From: Bacteroidales bacterium
GTDB lineage: Bacteria; Bacteroidota; Bacteroidia; Bacteroidales; UBA12077
NCBI GenBank assembly: GCA_019038645.1
Contig: JAHOYT010000074.1
Coordinates: 1 to 39,520 of the forward strand
DNA: 39,520 nt
Direction: 5' to 3'
Below the pieces are notes generated by a model, which saw nothing but the letters and a program-made list of their open reading frames with translations, had not been told where the DNA came from and did no database searches. A program made the translations under genes and the position numbers. Below, piece by piece: positions 1-9,244 of this stretch; the stretch's first letter is position 1; every line of letters begins with the position of its first letter.

Positions 1-74
1 TGGTTTTAACTAAATTTTATTTAAAAACTTGTCAACCTATTTTAGGATGACTCAATATAATAGTAATTTGAAAA

Positions 75-2225
75 CTATTCTTCTCCAAGCATAATTTCAA
101 GCATCTTTATTGCTGCAACCGGGATTTGAGTTCCAGGACCAAATACTCCTGCAACTCCTGCATCGTACAAGAATTTGTAATCCTGTGCAGGAATAACTCC
201 TCCAACAATAATCATGATATCTTCACGACCAAGCTTTTTCAATTCTTCCATTACCTTCGGTACTAGTGTTTTATGACCTGCTGCTAATGAAGAAACACCC
301 ATGATATGAACATCATTCTCCACTGCTTGTTTTGCCGCTTCATCAGGAGTCTGGAATAAGGGTCCGATATCCACATCAAAACCTAAATCGGCATAACCTG
401 TAGAAACAACTTTTGCACCACGATCATGTCCATCCTGACCCATTTTGGCAATCATAATACGTGGCTGACGACCTTCCTGTTCAGCAAATTTTTCTACCAG
501 TTCTTTTGCTTTATTGTAATTTACATCGTCTTTTGATTCTGACATATATACTCCTGTTATTGATCTTATTACAGCTTTATATCTTCCTGCAGTTTTTTCA
601 CAAGCATCTGATATTTCGCCTAAGGAAGCTCTTTTCTTTGCAGCATCAACAGCTAATTCTAATAAGTTACCTTTACCTGTTGCAGCGCATTCCTCAATCT
701 TCTTTAAGGCAAGCTGAGTTTCTTCCTCATTTCTTTCAGCACGTAATTTAGCTAATCTTTTTAATTGAGCCTCACGAACGGCTGTATTATCTACATCCAA
801 AATATCAATCGGATCTTCTTTTTTCAGTCTGTATTTGTTAACTCCAACAATAGTATCCTTACCTGTATCAATTCTTGCCTGCTTTCTGGCAGCAGCTTCT
901 TCGATACGCATTTTTGGAATGCCGGTTTCTATTGCTTTTGCCATTCCTCCCAGACTTTCAACTTCCTGAATTAAAGACCAGGCTTTATCAGCTATTTCCT
1001 GAGTTAATTTCTCAACATAATAAGAACCAGCCCATGGATCAACTGCTTTACATATCTGTGTTTCTTCCTGAATATAAATCTGAGTGTTTCTGGCAATACG
1101 AGCCGAGAATTCAGTAGGTAAAGCAATTGCCTCATCCAAAGCATTAGTATGTAATGATTGTGTATGACCTAAAGTAGCCCCCATTGCTTCGACACATGTG
1201 CGGGCAACATTATTAAACGGATCCTGCTCAGTTAAACTCCAGCCTGAAGTTTGTGAGTGTGTACGTAATGCCATGGATTTTGGATTCTTAGGATTAAACT
1301 GTTTTACCAACTTAGCCCAAAGCATGCGTGCAGCACGCATCTTGGCAATTTCCATAAAGTGATTCATTCCAATAGCCCAGAAAAAAGATAAACGTGGTGC
1401 AAAAGTATCTATATCCATTCCTGCATTAACACCAGTACGTAAATATTCCAAACCATCGGCCAAAGTATAAGCTAACTCAATGTCAGCAGTTGCTCCGGCT
1501 TCCTGCATATGATATCCTGAAATACTGATTGAATTAAACTTAGGCATATTTTTGGAAGTGTACTCGAAAATATCAGCAATAATTTTCATTGAAAATTCAG
1601 GTGGATAAATGTATGTATTACGCACCATAAATTCCTTCAAGATATCATTCTGAATTGTACCACTTAATTTTTCTAATGAAACTCCTTGTTCTAATCCTGC
1701 AACAATGTAAAATGCCAAAATCGGTAGTACTGCACCATTCATTGTCATTGAAACAGACATTTTATCCAATGGAATCTGGTCGAAAAGGATTTTCATATCC
1801 AGAATAGAATCTACAGCTACACCTGCTTTACCAACATCACCAACAACACGCTCATGATCTGAATCGTATCCACGATGAGTCGCAAGGTCAAATGCTATTG
1901 ATAAACCCTTTTGCCCTGCGGCTAAGTTTCTACGATAAAATGCGTTTGATTCTTCAGCAGTTGAAAAACCCGCATACTGACGAATTGTCCAGGGACGCAT
2001 TGCATACATTCCTGAATAAGGACCGCGCAAAAAAGGAGCTAATCCAGCAGCATAATTTAAATGCTCCATGCCTTCCAAATCTTCTTTGGAATATACATTC
2101 TTTACATCAATCTGCTCCGGAGTTTTCCAATTGGCTTCAATGCCATTTTCATTTTCCCAATCTTTTACAGAACTGTATTTTGACCCGGGAAGATCTAACT
2201 TTATATTATTAAAATTTGGTTTCAT
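75..2225 (-). CDS. mutB: Methylmalonyl-CoA mutase large subunit (catalytic, B12-binding)
   Basis: This is the catalytic subunit of adenosylcobalamin-dependent methylmalonyl-CoA mutase, which interconverts succinyl-CoA and (R)-methylmalonyl-CoA in cytosolic propionate metabolism. At 716 aa it has the usual length. The N-terminal two thirds form the substrate-binding barrel, with [11 protein letters not shown] near residue 77 and the region ending [13 protein letters not shown] near residue 120. The C-terminal cobalamin domain (about 580-716) carries the DxHxxG motif as [10 protein letters not shown], with His600 as the lower axial ligand of cobalt, followed by the GG of the Rossmann-like fold ([11 protein letters not shown]). 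It lies downstream of mutA on the same strand. The usual close mutA-mutB junction is broken by a four-helix-bundle gene, so 436 bp separate the two. The ATG at 2223-2225 suits the conserved N-terminus. No B12 riboswitch is visible. The identification is secure. Confidence 0.97.
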   Translation of the reverse strand: MKPNFNNIKLDLPGSKYSSVKDWENENGIEANWKTPEQIDVKNVYSKEDLEGMEHLNYAAGLAPFLRGPYSGMYAMRPWTIRQYAGFSTAEESNAFYRRNLAAGQKGLSIAFDLATHRGYDSDHERVVGDVGKAGVAVDSILDMKILFDQIPLDKMSVSMTMNGAVLPILAFYIVAGLEQGVSLEKLSGTIQNDILKEFMVRNTYIYPPEFSMKIIADIFEYTSKNMPKFNSISISGYHMQEAGATADIELAYTLADGLEYLRTGVNAGMDIDTFAPRLSFFWAIGMNHFMEIAKMRAARMLWAKLVKQFNPKNPKSMALRTHSQTSGWSLTEQDPFNNVARTCVEAMGATLGHTQSLHTNALDEAIALPTEFSARIARNTQIYIQEETQICKAVDPWAGSYYVEKLTQEIADKAWSLIQEVESLGGMAKAIETGIPKMRIEEAAARKQARIDTGKDTIVGVNKYRLKKEDPIDILDVDNTAVREAQLKRLAKLRAERNEEETQLALKKIEECAATGKGNLLELAVDAAKKRASLGEISDACEKTAGRYKAVIRSITGVYMSESKDDVNYNKAKELVEKFAEQEGRQPRIMIAKMGQDGHDRGAKVVSTGYADLGFDVDIGPLFQTPDEAAKQAVENDVHIMGVSSLAAGHKTLVPKVMEELKKLGREDIMIIVGGVIPAQDYKFLYDAGVAGVFGPGTQIPVAAIKMLEIMLGEE

Positions 2226-2230
2226 CTTTT

Positions 2231-2654
2231 TATAGATTTTAGATTGATAGTATCAAGTATCAAGATTGCTTTATCTTGTTTCTGAAACTATATATCATTT
2301 TTTGAACTTCTTTAATTTTATTTATAATACTTTCAAAATCAGATTTATTTAGATATTCTAAATCACATGAAAGAATAATTAATGTTTCCAATTCATAACT
2401 TGAACCATTTGCAATATCAAGAAACCTGCCGAAATCTTTATCAGTATTTCGTCCAGTTCCTTCTGCAATATTTGCAGGAATAGAAACACACGCTCTTTTA
2501 ATTTGAGAAATAATTCCAAATTTTTCATCATCTGGAAAAGATTTAACAACTACATAAACATCCTTTACAAGTTTACGAGCTTTCTGCCAGATAATAAGTT
2601 CTTTGAAGTTATGCATATTCTTTGTCTTGGTTCTAATATCTTAAAATCTAATAT
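2231..2654. repeat. Inverted AT-rich flanks bounding the four-helix-bundle gene
   Basis: On the plus strand the left flank (2231-2250) contains TAGATTTTA and continues as GATTGATAG. The right flank (2632-2654) contains the inverse, TAAAATCTA, preceded by CTAATATCT. The two flanks align as imperfect inverted repeats of about 20 nt enclosing only the small gene. Inside the left flank, read on the minus strand, TTGATAC is repeated twice in tandem (about 2249-2263). This is compatible with the ends of a mobile cassette, but no target-site duplication could be shown. Confidence 0.5.
2260..2616 (-). CDS. Four-helix-bundle protein (23S rRNA intervening-sequence / S23 family)
   Basis: This 118-aa protein belongs to the four-helix-bundle family first found encoded in 23S rRNA intervening sequences. 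Family hallmarks are visible: a start of the form F-K-x-L-x-I-W-Q-K-A, the central SIPANIAEGTGR, and the later SSYELETLIILS. The molecular function is unknown, and related proteins form pentameric helical bundles. It sits between mutA and mutB on the same strand, where no gene is expected. It is flanked by inverted copies of TAGATTTTA (2233-2241 and 2642-2650) and by a tandem TTGATAC at its 3' side. I infer a compact inserted cassette of about 0.42 kb. No reverse transcriptase or variable repeat is nearby, so it is not an Avd protein of a diversity-generating retroelement here. Family is secure, function unknown. Confidence 0.9.
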   Translation of the reverse strand: MHNFKELIIWQKARKLVKDVYVVVKSFPDDEKFGIISQIKRACVSIPANIAEGTGRNTDKDFGRFLDIANGSSYELETLIILSCDLEYLNKSDFESIINKIKEVQKMIYSFRNKIKQS

Positions 2655-2661
2655 ATATTTA

Positions 2662-4533
2662 TTATATCCCTAACTCGTTTTGAAATCCTTGTAACGTTTC
2701 AATTAAATTTGATTTCATGTGAATGAAATGTTTTATTCCTTTTGATTTTAATTTTTCAACACTCTTTGGATAACCAGCAACAACTGTAATTGCTTTACCA
2801 GCCAATTGCTCTAATGTAGCAGGCGCAACATCCATGTATTCATCATCAGAACTACAAACAACAACAATATCTGCATTTTGCTCCATTGCTGCTTTTACAC
2901 CTTCATTAACTGAGCTGAAACCAGAGTTATCAACAACTTCAAAACCTGCACATGCAAAGAAGCCTGAAGCAAATCCTGCTCTTGCTTTACGCATATTTAA
3001 ATCACCAACGGTTAATAAGAAAACTTTTGGAGTTTCATTTGCTTTTTCGGTTTTTAAACGCAACAATTCCATTTGTTCAGCGCCTCGATATTGTTTTATT
3101 GGCTCAGCAATAGCATCGTCTCTTTTAGTTAATTTTGATGTAATCGTATCAACGGTAATATTAACTTCAGCTTTCTCTAAAGCATTTGGATACTGGTTAG
3201 TACCCAATAAAACATCACGCCGGGTTGCAATATTTATATTACGCTTATTTGCTGATTCGTTCACTTGTTCCTGAATAAATCCTATTTTGAATGCTTCAAC
3301 GTATCCACCTTTTTCTTCAATTTCGATAAATAATTTCCAGGCATGCTCTGCAATTGAATGCGTTAAATTTTCAATATAGTATGAGCCACCTGAAGGATCA
3401 ACAATTTTATCGAAGTATGATTCTTCTTTTAATAAAATTTGTGTGTTTCGTGCAATGCGATCCGAAAATTTAGTTGAGCTTTCGAATGCTTTATTAAAAG
3501 GTGTAACAGATAATGAATCAACTCCGGCAATTATAGCAGACATTGATTCTGTTGTTCCCCGAAGCATATTTACATATGGATCGTAAATGGTCTGATTAAA
3601 TTTAGATGTAGTTGCGTGAATATTCATTTTTGCAACTTCCATATTATGTGGTTCGTAGGCTTCTACTATTTTAGCCCATAACATACGTGCTGCTCTGAAC
3701 TTTGCAATTTCCATAAAATAATTTGAGCTCACACCAAAATTGAATTTAATATTTTGAGCAACAGTATCAATATCTAATCCTTTATCGGTTAAAAGATTTA
3801 AATACTGATTTCCCATTGCCAGGGCAAATGTCAATTCCTGAACAATAGTAGCTCCGGCCTTATTAAACATTTCGCCGTTAACACCAATAACTCTGAAATC
3901 AGGTAAATCTTTTGCCTTTTCGATTAACTCTTTTGCTGTTTCAAAAACTTCATCCTGAGCTTTGCAAAAATTACCGTTTAAAGAAAGATGAGCCATTGGA
4001 TCGAATCCAACAGAACCTTTTACTTTATTATTATCAATATTTTCAGCTTGAATCTTCGCTTTTAAGAAATCAACAAAAGGATGTGCTGCAGTTGCACCAA
4101 TGATGTTTAATTCGATGTCTGCAACACTAATATCTTTTAATAATATTTCGAACTCTTCATTTGAGAATTTTTCTTTACACGATACGTCAAAACCTAAAGA
4201 GTCAACACCTTTCATTAAAACATCAAGTGCTTTTTTATTCGCTTCAGCAGCATCGGCAGCATCAATATTCTGACGAACAAACCAACTGTTACATTTTGCT
4301 TTGTTTCCCCTTACATATGGGAATTCTCCTGGAACGTATTGCAAATGATTCAGATTTTCAAGATGCTCAGCACAATAAAATGGCTGTACACTGAAACCTT
4401 CGATGGTTCTCCAAACCAGTTTCTTTTCATAATCCGCACCTTTCAGATCCGTTACGATCTTATCCTGCCACTCCTGTGTAGAAATCGGTGGAAATTCTTC
4501 GAACAATTTTGTTTGTTTTGTTTTGTCTGCCAT
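2662..4533 (-). CDS. mutA: Methylmalonyl-CoA mutase small subunit
   Basis: This 623-aa protein is the non-catalytic partner of the mutA-mutB heterodimer. It has the same barrel plus flavodoxin-like architecture as mutB, for example a stretch ending [18 protein letters not shown] and another with IARNTQILLKEESYFDKIVDP that parallel the large subunit. The C-terminal domain (about residues 490-623) keeps the fold but lacks the DxHxxG cobalamin motif: where mutB has [10 protein letters not shown], this protein has GDLNMRKARAG. That is typical of the small subunit and shows it cannot bind B12 itself. It is the first gene of the mut operon. A perfect -7 box (TAATTTTG) lies 30 nt upstream, but the -33 element is poor. 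Confidence 0.96.
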   Translation of the reverse strand: MADKTKQTKLFEEFPPISTQEWQDKIVTDLKGADYEKKLVWRTIEGFSVQPFYCAEHLENLNHLQYVPGEFPYVRGNKAKCNSWFVRQNIDAADAAEANKKALDVLMKGVDSLGFDVSCKEKFSNEEFEILLKDISVADIELNIIGATAAHPFVDFLKAKIQAENIDNNKVKGSVGFDPMAHLSLNGNFCKAQDEVFETAKELIEKAKDLPDFRVIGVNGEMFNKAGATIVQELTFALAMGNQYLNLLTDKGLDIDTVAQNIKFNFGVSSNYFMEIAKFRAARMLWAKIVEAYEPHNMEVAKMNIHATTSKFNQTIYDPYVNMLRGTTESMSAIIAGVDSLSVTPFNKAFESSTKFSDRIARNTQILLKEESYFDKIVDPSGGSYYIENLTHSIAEHAWKLFIEIEEKGGYVEAFKIGFIQEQVNESANKRNINIATRRDVLLGTNQYPNALEKAEVNITVDTITSKLTKRDDAIAEPIKQYRGAEQMELLRLKTEKANETPKVFLLTVGDLNMRKARAGFASGFFACAGFEVVDNSGFSSVNEGVKAAMEQNADIVVVCSSDDEYMDVAPATLEQLAGKAITVVAGYPKSVEKLKSKGIKHFIHMKSNLIETLQGFQNELGI

Positions 4534-4562
4534 AACAAATTGTAAAAAATTTAAATTTTGTG

Positions 4563-4593
4563 CAAAATTAGATCATTTAGCATTAAAAATCAT
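4563..4593 (-). promoter_or_regulatory. Possible mut operon promoter (-7 box TAATTTTG)
   Basis: The minus-strand sequence TAATTTTG at 4563-4570 fits the Bacteroidota -7 consensus TAnnTTTG. It lies about 30 nt before the mutA start. At the right distance upstream (20 nt, 4591-4593) only ATG replaces the preferred TTG, so the -33 half is weak. Confidence 0.35.
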
Positions 4594-4640
4594 GACTTTT
4601 GACATAAAATGACATGCTTTAGAATATAGAACTTGAGTAA

Positions 4641-4670
4641 TAGAGATTCCGCATCAGGTGCGGAATGACA
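4641..4670. repeat. Intergenic palindromic repeat (REP-like)
   Basis: A perfect 8-bp inverted repeat ATTCCGCA / TGCGGAAT with a 5-nt loop lies between TAGAG and GACA. The same ends (TAGAGATTCC and GGAAT-ACA) recur around a different core at 13769-13822, so this is probably a dispersed palindromic element. A further inverted repeat, TTCCGGA (4727-4733) / TCCGGAA (4750-4756), lies in the same 283-bp gap between mutA and the serpin gene. Confidence 0.6.
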
Positions 4671-4765
4671 AAGGACGTGTTTTCCTTTACAAATGTCATT
4701 GTTCGATTTGCTCATGAAGATAAACGTTCCGGAAGAAGCGAAGCGAATATCCGGAATTTAAAACA

Positions 4766-4796
4766 AAACATCCGAAGATTTAGACTTCGGATGTTT
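4766..4796 (-). terminator. Rho-independent terminator of the serpin gene
   Basis: A perfect 12-bp stem (AAACATCCGAAG / CTTCGGATGTTT) with a 7-nt loop is followed on the minus strand by TGTTTTAA. It lies 20-50 nt beyond the serpin stop codon. Confidence 0.85.
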
Positions 4797-4816
4797 ATCA
4801 GTTTTTATTAAAAATG

Positions 4817-6055
4817 TTATTCTTTTGAAGGATCTTCTACACTACCCATGAACAATATTGAATTTGTGTATTTTTCGCGTATTACGAATAAAAATGGCCT
4901 GTCAGCTATAAACTGACTTATAGGATCAATACTTGTAAATCCTACTTCAACTGAAGTAACAGCAGCAGCTTCTGTACCTTTTTCATTCACTTCGATAAAT
5001 GTTTTGTGCTTAACCTTCGAGATAAACAATTGCATATCTTCAATAATATTTGAGAAATCAGCCTGATCTGTATCAAATGCTAATTCAAGCCCCATATCAA
5101 TTAGCACGTCATTGAGTTTTTTTTCGTAAGCAAATTTGAATTTTGGAATTACAACATCAAGCTTGCTGACTTCGGTAAAATCATTTAACCATTGGTTATA
5201 AGTATCATTATTCCACAATTCTAAAACATCATCAATGGTTTTGTCTTCATCCGGTAAAATTATAAACATATTGAAATTGCCTCGCCCATACAACAAGTTG
5301 AGAATTGCAAAATCCTCATGATTCATTACATTGGCATTAATTGATTGATGCATAAAAGGAACTGTTATTTTGCTTCCGTTGCTTAAAGTAAATTCGTCAT
5401 GTACTGTATTCGATTCTTCGAATTGATATTTCCAGTTACCTTTGAAATAAACAGCATTAATCAGGAACATAAGTGTAGTTGGATCAATACTGTTAATGAT
5501 TTCTTCGATCTTATCATTAGTTTTATCTTTCACCCATGCATTTATGATATCCACTGCCTCATCATTAAAAACCAATTGTTGTACTTCTGCATTATAATAA
5601 TCTTCATTTACCTGTATAAATTCAGGTTTAATTGTATATCCATCACGATACCAAATCGAGTTTGCAATATCGATGATTACGCCCGGATCAACTTCAAGTA
5701 AGGCTTTTACCAGTTCCTGAGCAGATTGATTTACCTCATCAATTGTAAGATCATTTAAAAACAATGTTTCTTCAAAAGCTTTTTTAGTATCGCCATTAGC
5801 TCCATTGTAAGTCATTAATAAGGCCTGAGATATACTTAAAGGAGAAATCATCAGGTTTTTACCTTTGTCAACATTGAGCATTCGTTTGAATATTTCGATT
5901 CCAAACTGATTGTCGGATGATACCATCTCCATAGATTTTGCAGAAAGGATTATTTCTTTTTCTTCTGTTGGATATTCAGGACTATTATCATCCTTTTCGC
6001 ATGATAATAAAATTAAACCGAGTAATATTAGCAGGTAACTCATTATATTTTTCAT
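4817..6055 (-). CDS. Lipoprotein serpin (serine protease inhibitor)
   Basis: This is a serpin of 412 aa when started at ATG 6053-6055. The longer reading from 6082 adds nine residues and would place them before the signal peptide. The N-terminus is a lipoprotein signal with lipobox LLSC (Cys19) followed by acidic residues, a Bacteroidota surface-export-like signature. The serpin core includes FMHQSINANV, NMFIILP and the shutter/hinge segment EVNEKGTEAAAV. The hinge is rich in small residues (EKGTEAAAV, P17-P9), typical of inhibitory serpins that insert their reactive loop. Alignment with alpha-1-antitrypsin spacing puts Thr-Ser (VGFTSIDP) at P1-P1'. The family C-terminal signature RPFLFVIRE is present. 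It likely inhibits host, competitor or self proteases at the cell surface. The target is unknown. It is monocistronic with its own terminator. Confidence 0.93.
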   Translation of the reverse strand: MKNIMSYLLILLGLILLSCEKDDNSPEYPTEEKEIILSAKSMEMVSSDNQFGIEIFKRMLNVDKGKNLMISPLSISQALLMTYNGANGDTKKAFEETLFLNDLTIDEVNQSAQELVKALLEVDPGVIIDIANSIWYRDGYTIKPEFIQVNEDYYNAEVQQLVFNDEAVDIINAWVKDKTNDKIEEIINSIDPTTLMFLINAVYFKGNWKYQFEESNTVHDEFTLSNGSKITVPFMHQSINANVMNHEDFAILNLLYGRGNFNMFIILPDEDKTIDDVLELWNNDTYNQWLNDFTEVSKLDVVIPKFKFAYEKKLNDVLIDMGLELAFDTDQADFSNIIEDMQLFISKVKHKTFIEVNEKGTEAAAVTSVEVGFTSIDPISQFIADRPFLFVIREKYTNSILFMGSVEDPSKE

Positions 6056-6247
6056 TGTTTTTAATATTAGGGTACAATACAAAGATGAAGCACGGATCGG
6101 TATGGTTGCGTATAAAAGAAATTATGAATTATTTCCTGCCTGAATCCAAAATATCCGAAGTTTTGTATTTAGATTTCCACTTATGCGGGATTAACAACTC
6201 AACATAAACCCATGGACGAGCCTGGGGGAAGTCTTTTGATTAAATAA

Positions 6248-7273
6248 TTAAAGATCTAATAAATTGAGTTTATCTGCCAGATAAGTTAAAAGCAATGAAA
6301 TTGAAAATGCAATTAAGGGAGCAATAAGCCACATTGCAAAAAATTTATTTACTTCCGTTTTTCTGAAAATATTTTTGAATCCAAGTTTTGCTACGCCAAT
6401 TCCAATAATTGCAGCTACATTTAATTGAACAAGTGATGTGGGAATTCCTTTTACCAATGAAGCAATAAGTAATAAACTTGCAGAAATAAATGCAATAATA
6501 ACGGCTTCAATTCTCCCAAACAGCACAATTTCTTTTCCTGTTTTTTGAACAACTTTGTGTCCAAAGAAAGAGCTCCCAATACCAAAACTTGGCGCAATAA
6601 TTAAAGTTGCTAAAATCAGTACATGAACAAAATGTTTTTCTGCTATATTTAATTCGTTACCAGCCATGGTTGCAAGTGGACCGACTGCATTTGCAACATT
6701 ATTTGTACCAATAGAAAAAGCAACATATAAAGACATAAATACTATTAATCCTTTTAAAAAATAGCTTTCATTTACTGCTTTTGAAATAGTATATCCCCTT
6801 TTTCTAATGGGTTTATATATGTATTTCCCAATTAAGAAAGCCAAAATAAAAGAAATTACGGGCATAATAAACCAGGTAGGTAAAATATCATTAAACAATT
6901 TATTCGTATTTAAAGAGCCCAAATAAATAGCTGGAGCTATAACAGACAATACTGTTGCCTGACTTGTTGATTGCGGAATGCCAAATAGGTTAGCAATGAG
7001 CAAAGAAATTCCAACCGAAAAAAGAATTATTGAAACTATTGTAAAGTTCATCATCTCCGGATCAAGTAATCCTTTCCCTACTGTTTTTGCAGTTTCTTTT
7101 CCACCGACAATGGCTCCAATAAATACCGAAATTCCAAACAGGCCAGGAATTAAATTTCTTTTAATAATGTTAACTCCATAAGCCGCAGAAAAAGAAGGCG
7201 CCGTACCGCTTCCCCCCATATTTATTGCAAGAAATATGGCAATGATAAAAGGTATCAAAAAAGGTATAAGCAA
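6248..7273 (-). CDS. PiT-family inorganic anion permease (phosphate or sulfate)
   Basis: This 341-aa polytopic inner-membrane protein has the duplicated PiT fold, with two homologous halves. The N-terminal half has NMGGSGTAPSFSAAYG and GGKETAKTVGKGLLDP. The C-terminal half has GTNNVANAVGPLATMAG. These correspond to the PiT signature GxNDxANxxG in each repeat. The family includes low-affinity phosphate transporters (PitA) and the Bacillus sulfate permease CysP, which is of similar length (about 350 aa). No PhoU-like or sulfate-assimilation gene is adjacent, so the substrate cannot be settled. About 10 hydrophobic segments are visible. The start is at ATG 7271-7273. The upstream 144 bp contain a -7-like TACTTTTG (7303-7310) without a clear -33 element. 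Confidence 0.9.
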   Translation of the reverse strand: MLIPFLIPFIIAIFLAINMGGSGTAPSFSAAYGVNIIKRNLIPGLFGISVFIGAIVGGKETAKTVGKGLLDPEMMNFTIVSIILFSVGISLLIANLFGIPQSTSQATVLSVIAPAIYLGSLNTNKLFNDILPTWFIMPVISFILAFLIGKYIYKPIRKRGYTISKAVNESYFLKGLIVFMSLYVAFSIGTNNVANAVGPLATMAGNELNIAEKHFVHVLILATLIIAPSFGIGSSFFGHKVVQKTGKEIVLFGRIEAVIIAFISASLLLIASLVKGIPTSLVQLNVAAIIGIGVAKLGFKNIFRKTEVNKFFAMWLIAPLIAFSISLLLTYLADKLNLLDL

Positions 7274-7417
7274 AATGAAAATATTTTGATTTATAAATAA
7301 ATCAAAAGTATTTCATTAGAAGGTTCTGTTTAATAGCTTTAAAACGTAATTTGAAAAATTAGTGCTTAGGCGTACAAATAAGCTTTAATACTTATAAGCA
7401 TCTGGTTAATCTAAATA

Positions 7418-8062
7418 TTAAACCTCAAAAATTTCGTTCCTGATGGCATAGATAACTAATCCTGCAGTATTTTTAGATTGAGTTTTTAAAAGAATATTTT
7501 CTCTGTGCTTGTCAACGGTGCGTTTACTTATATATAAGAGATTTGCTATTTCCTGATTTGATAATCCTTTACAAATATTGTATAATACTTCTATTTCCCT
7601 TTCGGTTAAATCAGTATTCGTTGCTTTTAATTTTTTCTTGTTTAAATTTTTAATAATGGCTTCTAATATTTCAGGAGAAAAGTAGTTTCTGCCTTCATTT
7701 ACATCAATTATTGCTTTTGTTACATCTTCAAATTTTGAGTTTTTTAGTAAAAAGCCTTTTGCTCCGGCATCAATCATTTCTGAATAGTAATTCTCATTAC
7801 CATACATAGACAAGGCTATTACTTTGGTTTCAGGATATATTTTTAAAGCTTCCCTTGTAGCTTCAATTCCATTCATTACCGGCATTTCAATATCCATAAG
7901 TATAATGTCCGGCTTTACACTCAATACATTTTTTATCAAATCATTACCGTTTTCTGCTTCATGTATTTCAGAAAGCATATCATTATTAGAAAGCAAAAAT
8001 TTTAATCCTTCTCTAAATAGATTATGATCATCTACGAGAAATATTTTTATTTTATTTGTCAT
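7418..8062 (-). CDS. NarL/FixJ-family response regulator
   Basis: This 214-aa DNA-binding response regulator has an N-terminal receiver domain (residues 4-120) with the acidic pair DD at 11-12, phosphoacceptor Asp57 in ILMDIEMP and Lys near residue 108 (FLLKNS). The C-terminal LuxR-type helix-turn-helix (about 148-210) shows TEREIEVLYNICKGLSNQEI and ISKRTVDKHRENI. Its start overlaps the stop of the upstream kinase gene by 4 nt (ATGA), so the two are translationally coupled and form one two-component system. The target genes are not evident. The neighbouring PiT gene lies just downstream on the same strand and is a possible target. Confidence 0.95.
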   Translation of the reverse strand: MTNKIKIFLVDDHNLFREGLKFLLSNNDMLSEIHEAENGNDLIKNVLSVKPDIILMDIEMPVMNGIEATREALKIYPETKVIALSMYGNENYYSEMIDAGAKGFLLKNSKFEDVTKAIIDVNEGRNYFSPEILEAIIKNLNKKKLKATNTDLTEREIEVLYNICKGLSNQEIANLLYISKRTVDKHRENILLKTQSKNTAGLVIYAIRNEIFEV

Positions 8063-8997
8063 ATTGGTAAGGTTATTTTAAGAAAAAAACCTTGTTTATG
8101 CTTACTGTGCATTTCCATTTCTCCGTCAAGAGATTTTACTCTTGAATTAATATTTGATAAGCCCATACCCCTGTTTTTTACTTTTTTCATATCAAAGCCA
8201 ATTCCATTGTCGGAATAAAATAGTTCTAGTTTTTTACTATAATTAAATAATGAAATTTCTGCTTTTGATGCTGAAGCATATTTTAAAGTATTAGCAATCA
8301 ACTCTCCAATTATTCTATAGAGGATAACTTCAATATTATAGTTATAACGCCTGCCTTCAAGGTTAGAAGAAATAATAATCTCCAGCTCTTCTGTTGTAAT
8401 AATAGAATCTGTAAATGTTTTAATGGCTTTTTCCAATCCAAAACGTTCCAATATATGCGGACTAAGATTATTGGAAATTTCTTTAATTGTGATAATTGCA
8501 TTATCAACTGCATTTTCTGTTTTGTCGATAATTTGCTCGTTTGTTTTGCCAACAATAGTTTTATTTATAGCAGAAATAGCCATTTTGATCGATGAAAAAA
8601 TTGGCCCCAGGCCATCATGTAATTCCTTGGCGAATTTCTGACGCTCTTTTTCTTCTGTACTAATAATTGCCGACAGAACTTTTGCTTCATTTTCTTTACG
8701 CAACTTATTCATTTTACCCTGCAGATTAAAAATTTGCCGGATATAAATTGAAGCGATAAACATCAATAATGAAATTAAAACTGCGACCCAGCTGTTAACA
8801 TTTGTATGAACACTGCTTTGTCCATTATTAATTATATCAATAAGTTCGCTCAATCTTCGAAATGCCATAAGAAAGAAACCAATAGAAATCATTATCCATG
8901 AAATATTGAGCTTAGTTTTTTGGATAAGGCTAATGGTTATAAAAAAAGCTCCGAATTGCAGAAGTACTGATATAATTAAAGCTACCTGAATAAACAT
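8059..8997 (-). CDS. HisKA_3-type sensor histidine kinase
   Basis: This 312-aa membrane kinase is the partner of the downstream NarL-type regulator. Three hydrophobic segments (about 5-24, 33-46 and 70-87) precede a short coiled coil and the dimerization domain with the phosphoacceptor motif ELHDGLGP (His127), typical of the HisKA_3/NarX-DegS group. The HATPase domain (about 215-312) has the N-box region GELIANTLKYA, the G1 box DNGIGFDM and the G2 box RGMGLSNI. No extracytoplasmic sensor domain of useful size is present, so the signal is probably perceived in the membrane or cytoplasm. The region of 247 bp upstream (8998-9244) shows no clear promoter. Confidence 0.94.
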   Translation of the reverse strand: MFIQVALIISVLLQFGAFFITISLIQKTKLNISWIMISIGFFLMAFRRLSELIDIINNGQSSVHTNVNSWVAVLISLLMFIASIYIRQIFNLQGKMNKLRKENEAKVLSAIISTEEKERQKFAKELHDGLGPIFSSIKMAISAINKTIVGKTNEQIIDKTENAVDNAIITIKEISNNLSPHILERFGLEKAIKTFTDSIITTEELEIIISSNLEGRRYNYNIEVILYRIIGELIANTLKYASASKAEISLFNYSKKLELFYSDNGIGFDMKKVKNRGMGLSNINSRVKSLDGEMEMHSKHKQGFFLKITLPI

Positions 8998-9244
8998 ATA
9001 TGCAATATTATGAAATTAACTTAATATTATTATACGCTTTAAATCGTATTTCAGCTTTTAAAGGTTAGGTGTGATTTCTCTTTTATTGCTTATGGTATTG
9101 CTTTGTAGATCAAAAATTAAACCCCCTTATTCAATCCGCAAGCTAAAAATCCGAAAAAGGTCGTTTATTATCAGCATGATAATTTGATCAAGTGACAAAT
9201 TATTTAGATAAATCTTATAAAACGGGTGCTGAAATTCAGGGAGT

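Noticed and set aside
2260-2616. Avd protein of a diversity-generating retroelement
   Set aside because: No reverse transcriptase, template repeat or variable repeat is nearby.
2834-3274. A 146-codon plus-strand frame opposite mutA
   Set aside because: It is antisense to a well-conserved gene, and its low-complexity Ser/Thr/Phe-rich product is what the complement of mutA gives.
4534-4816. B12 riboswitch before mutA
   Set aside because: No B12-box-like conserved core or long structured leader. The gap contains palindromic repeats and a terminator belonging to the serpin gene.
5938-6207. Small plus-strand frame overlapping the serpin start
   Set aside because: Mostly antisense to the signal peptide region, with no start signal and no recognisable product.
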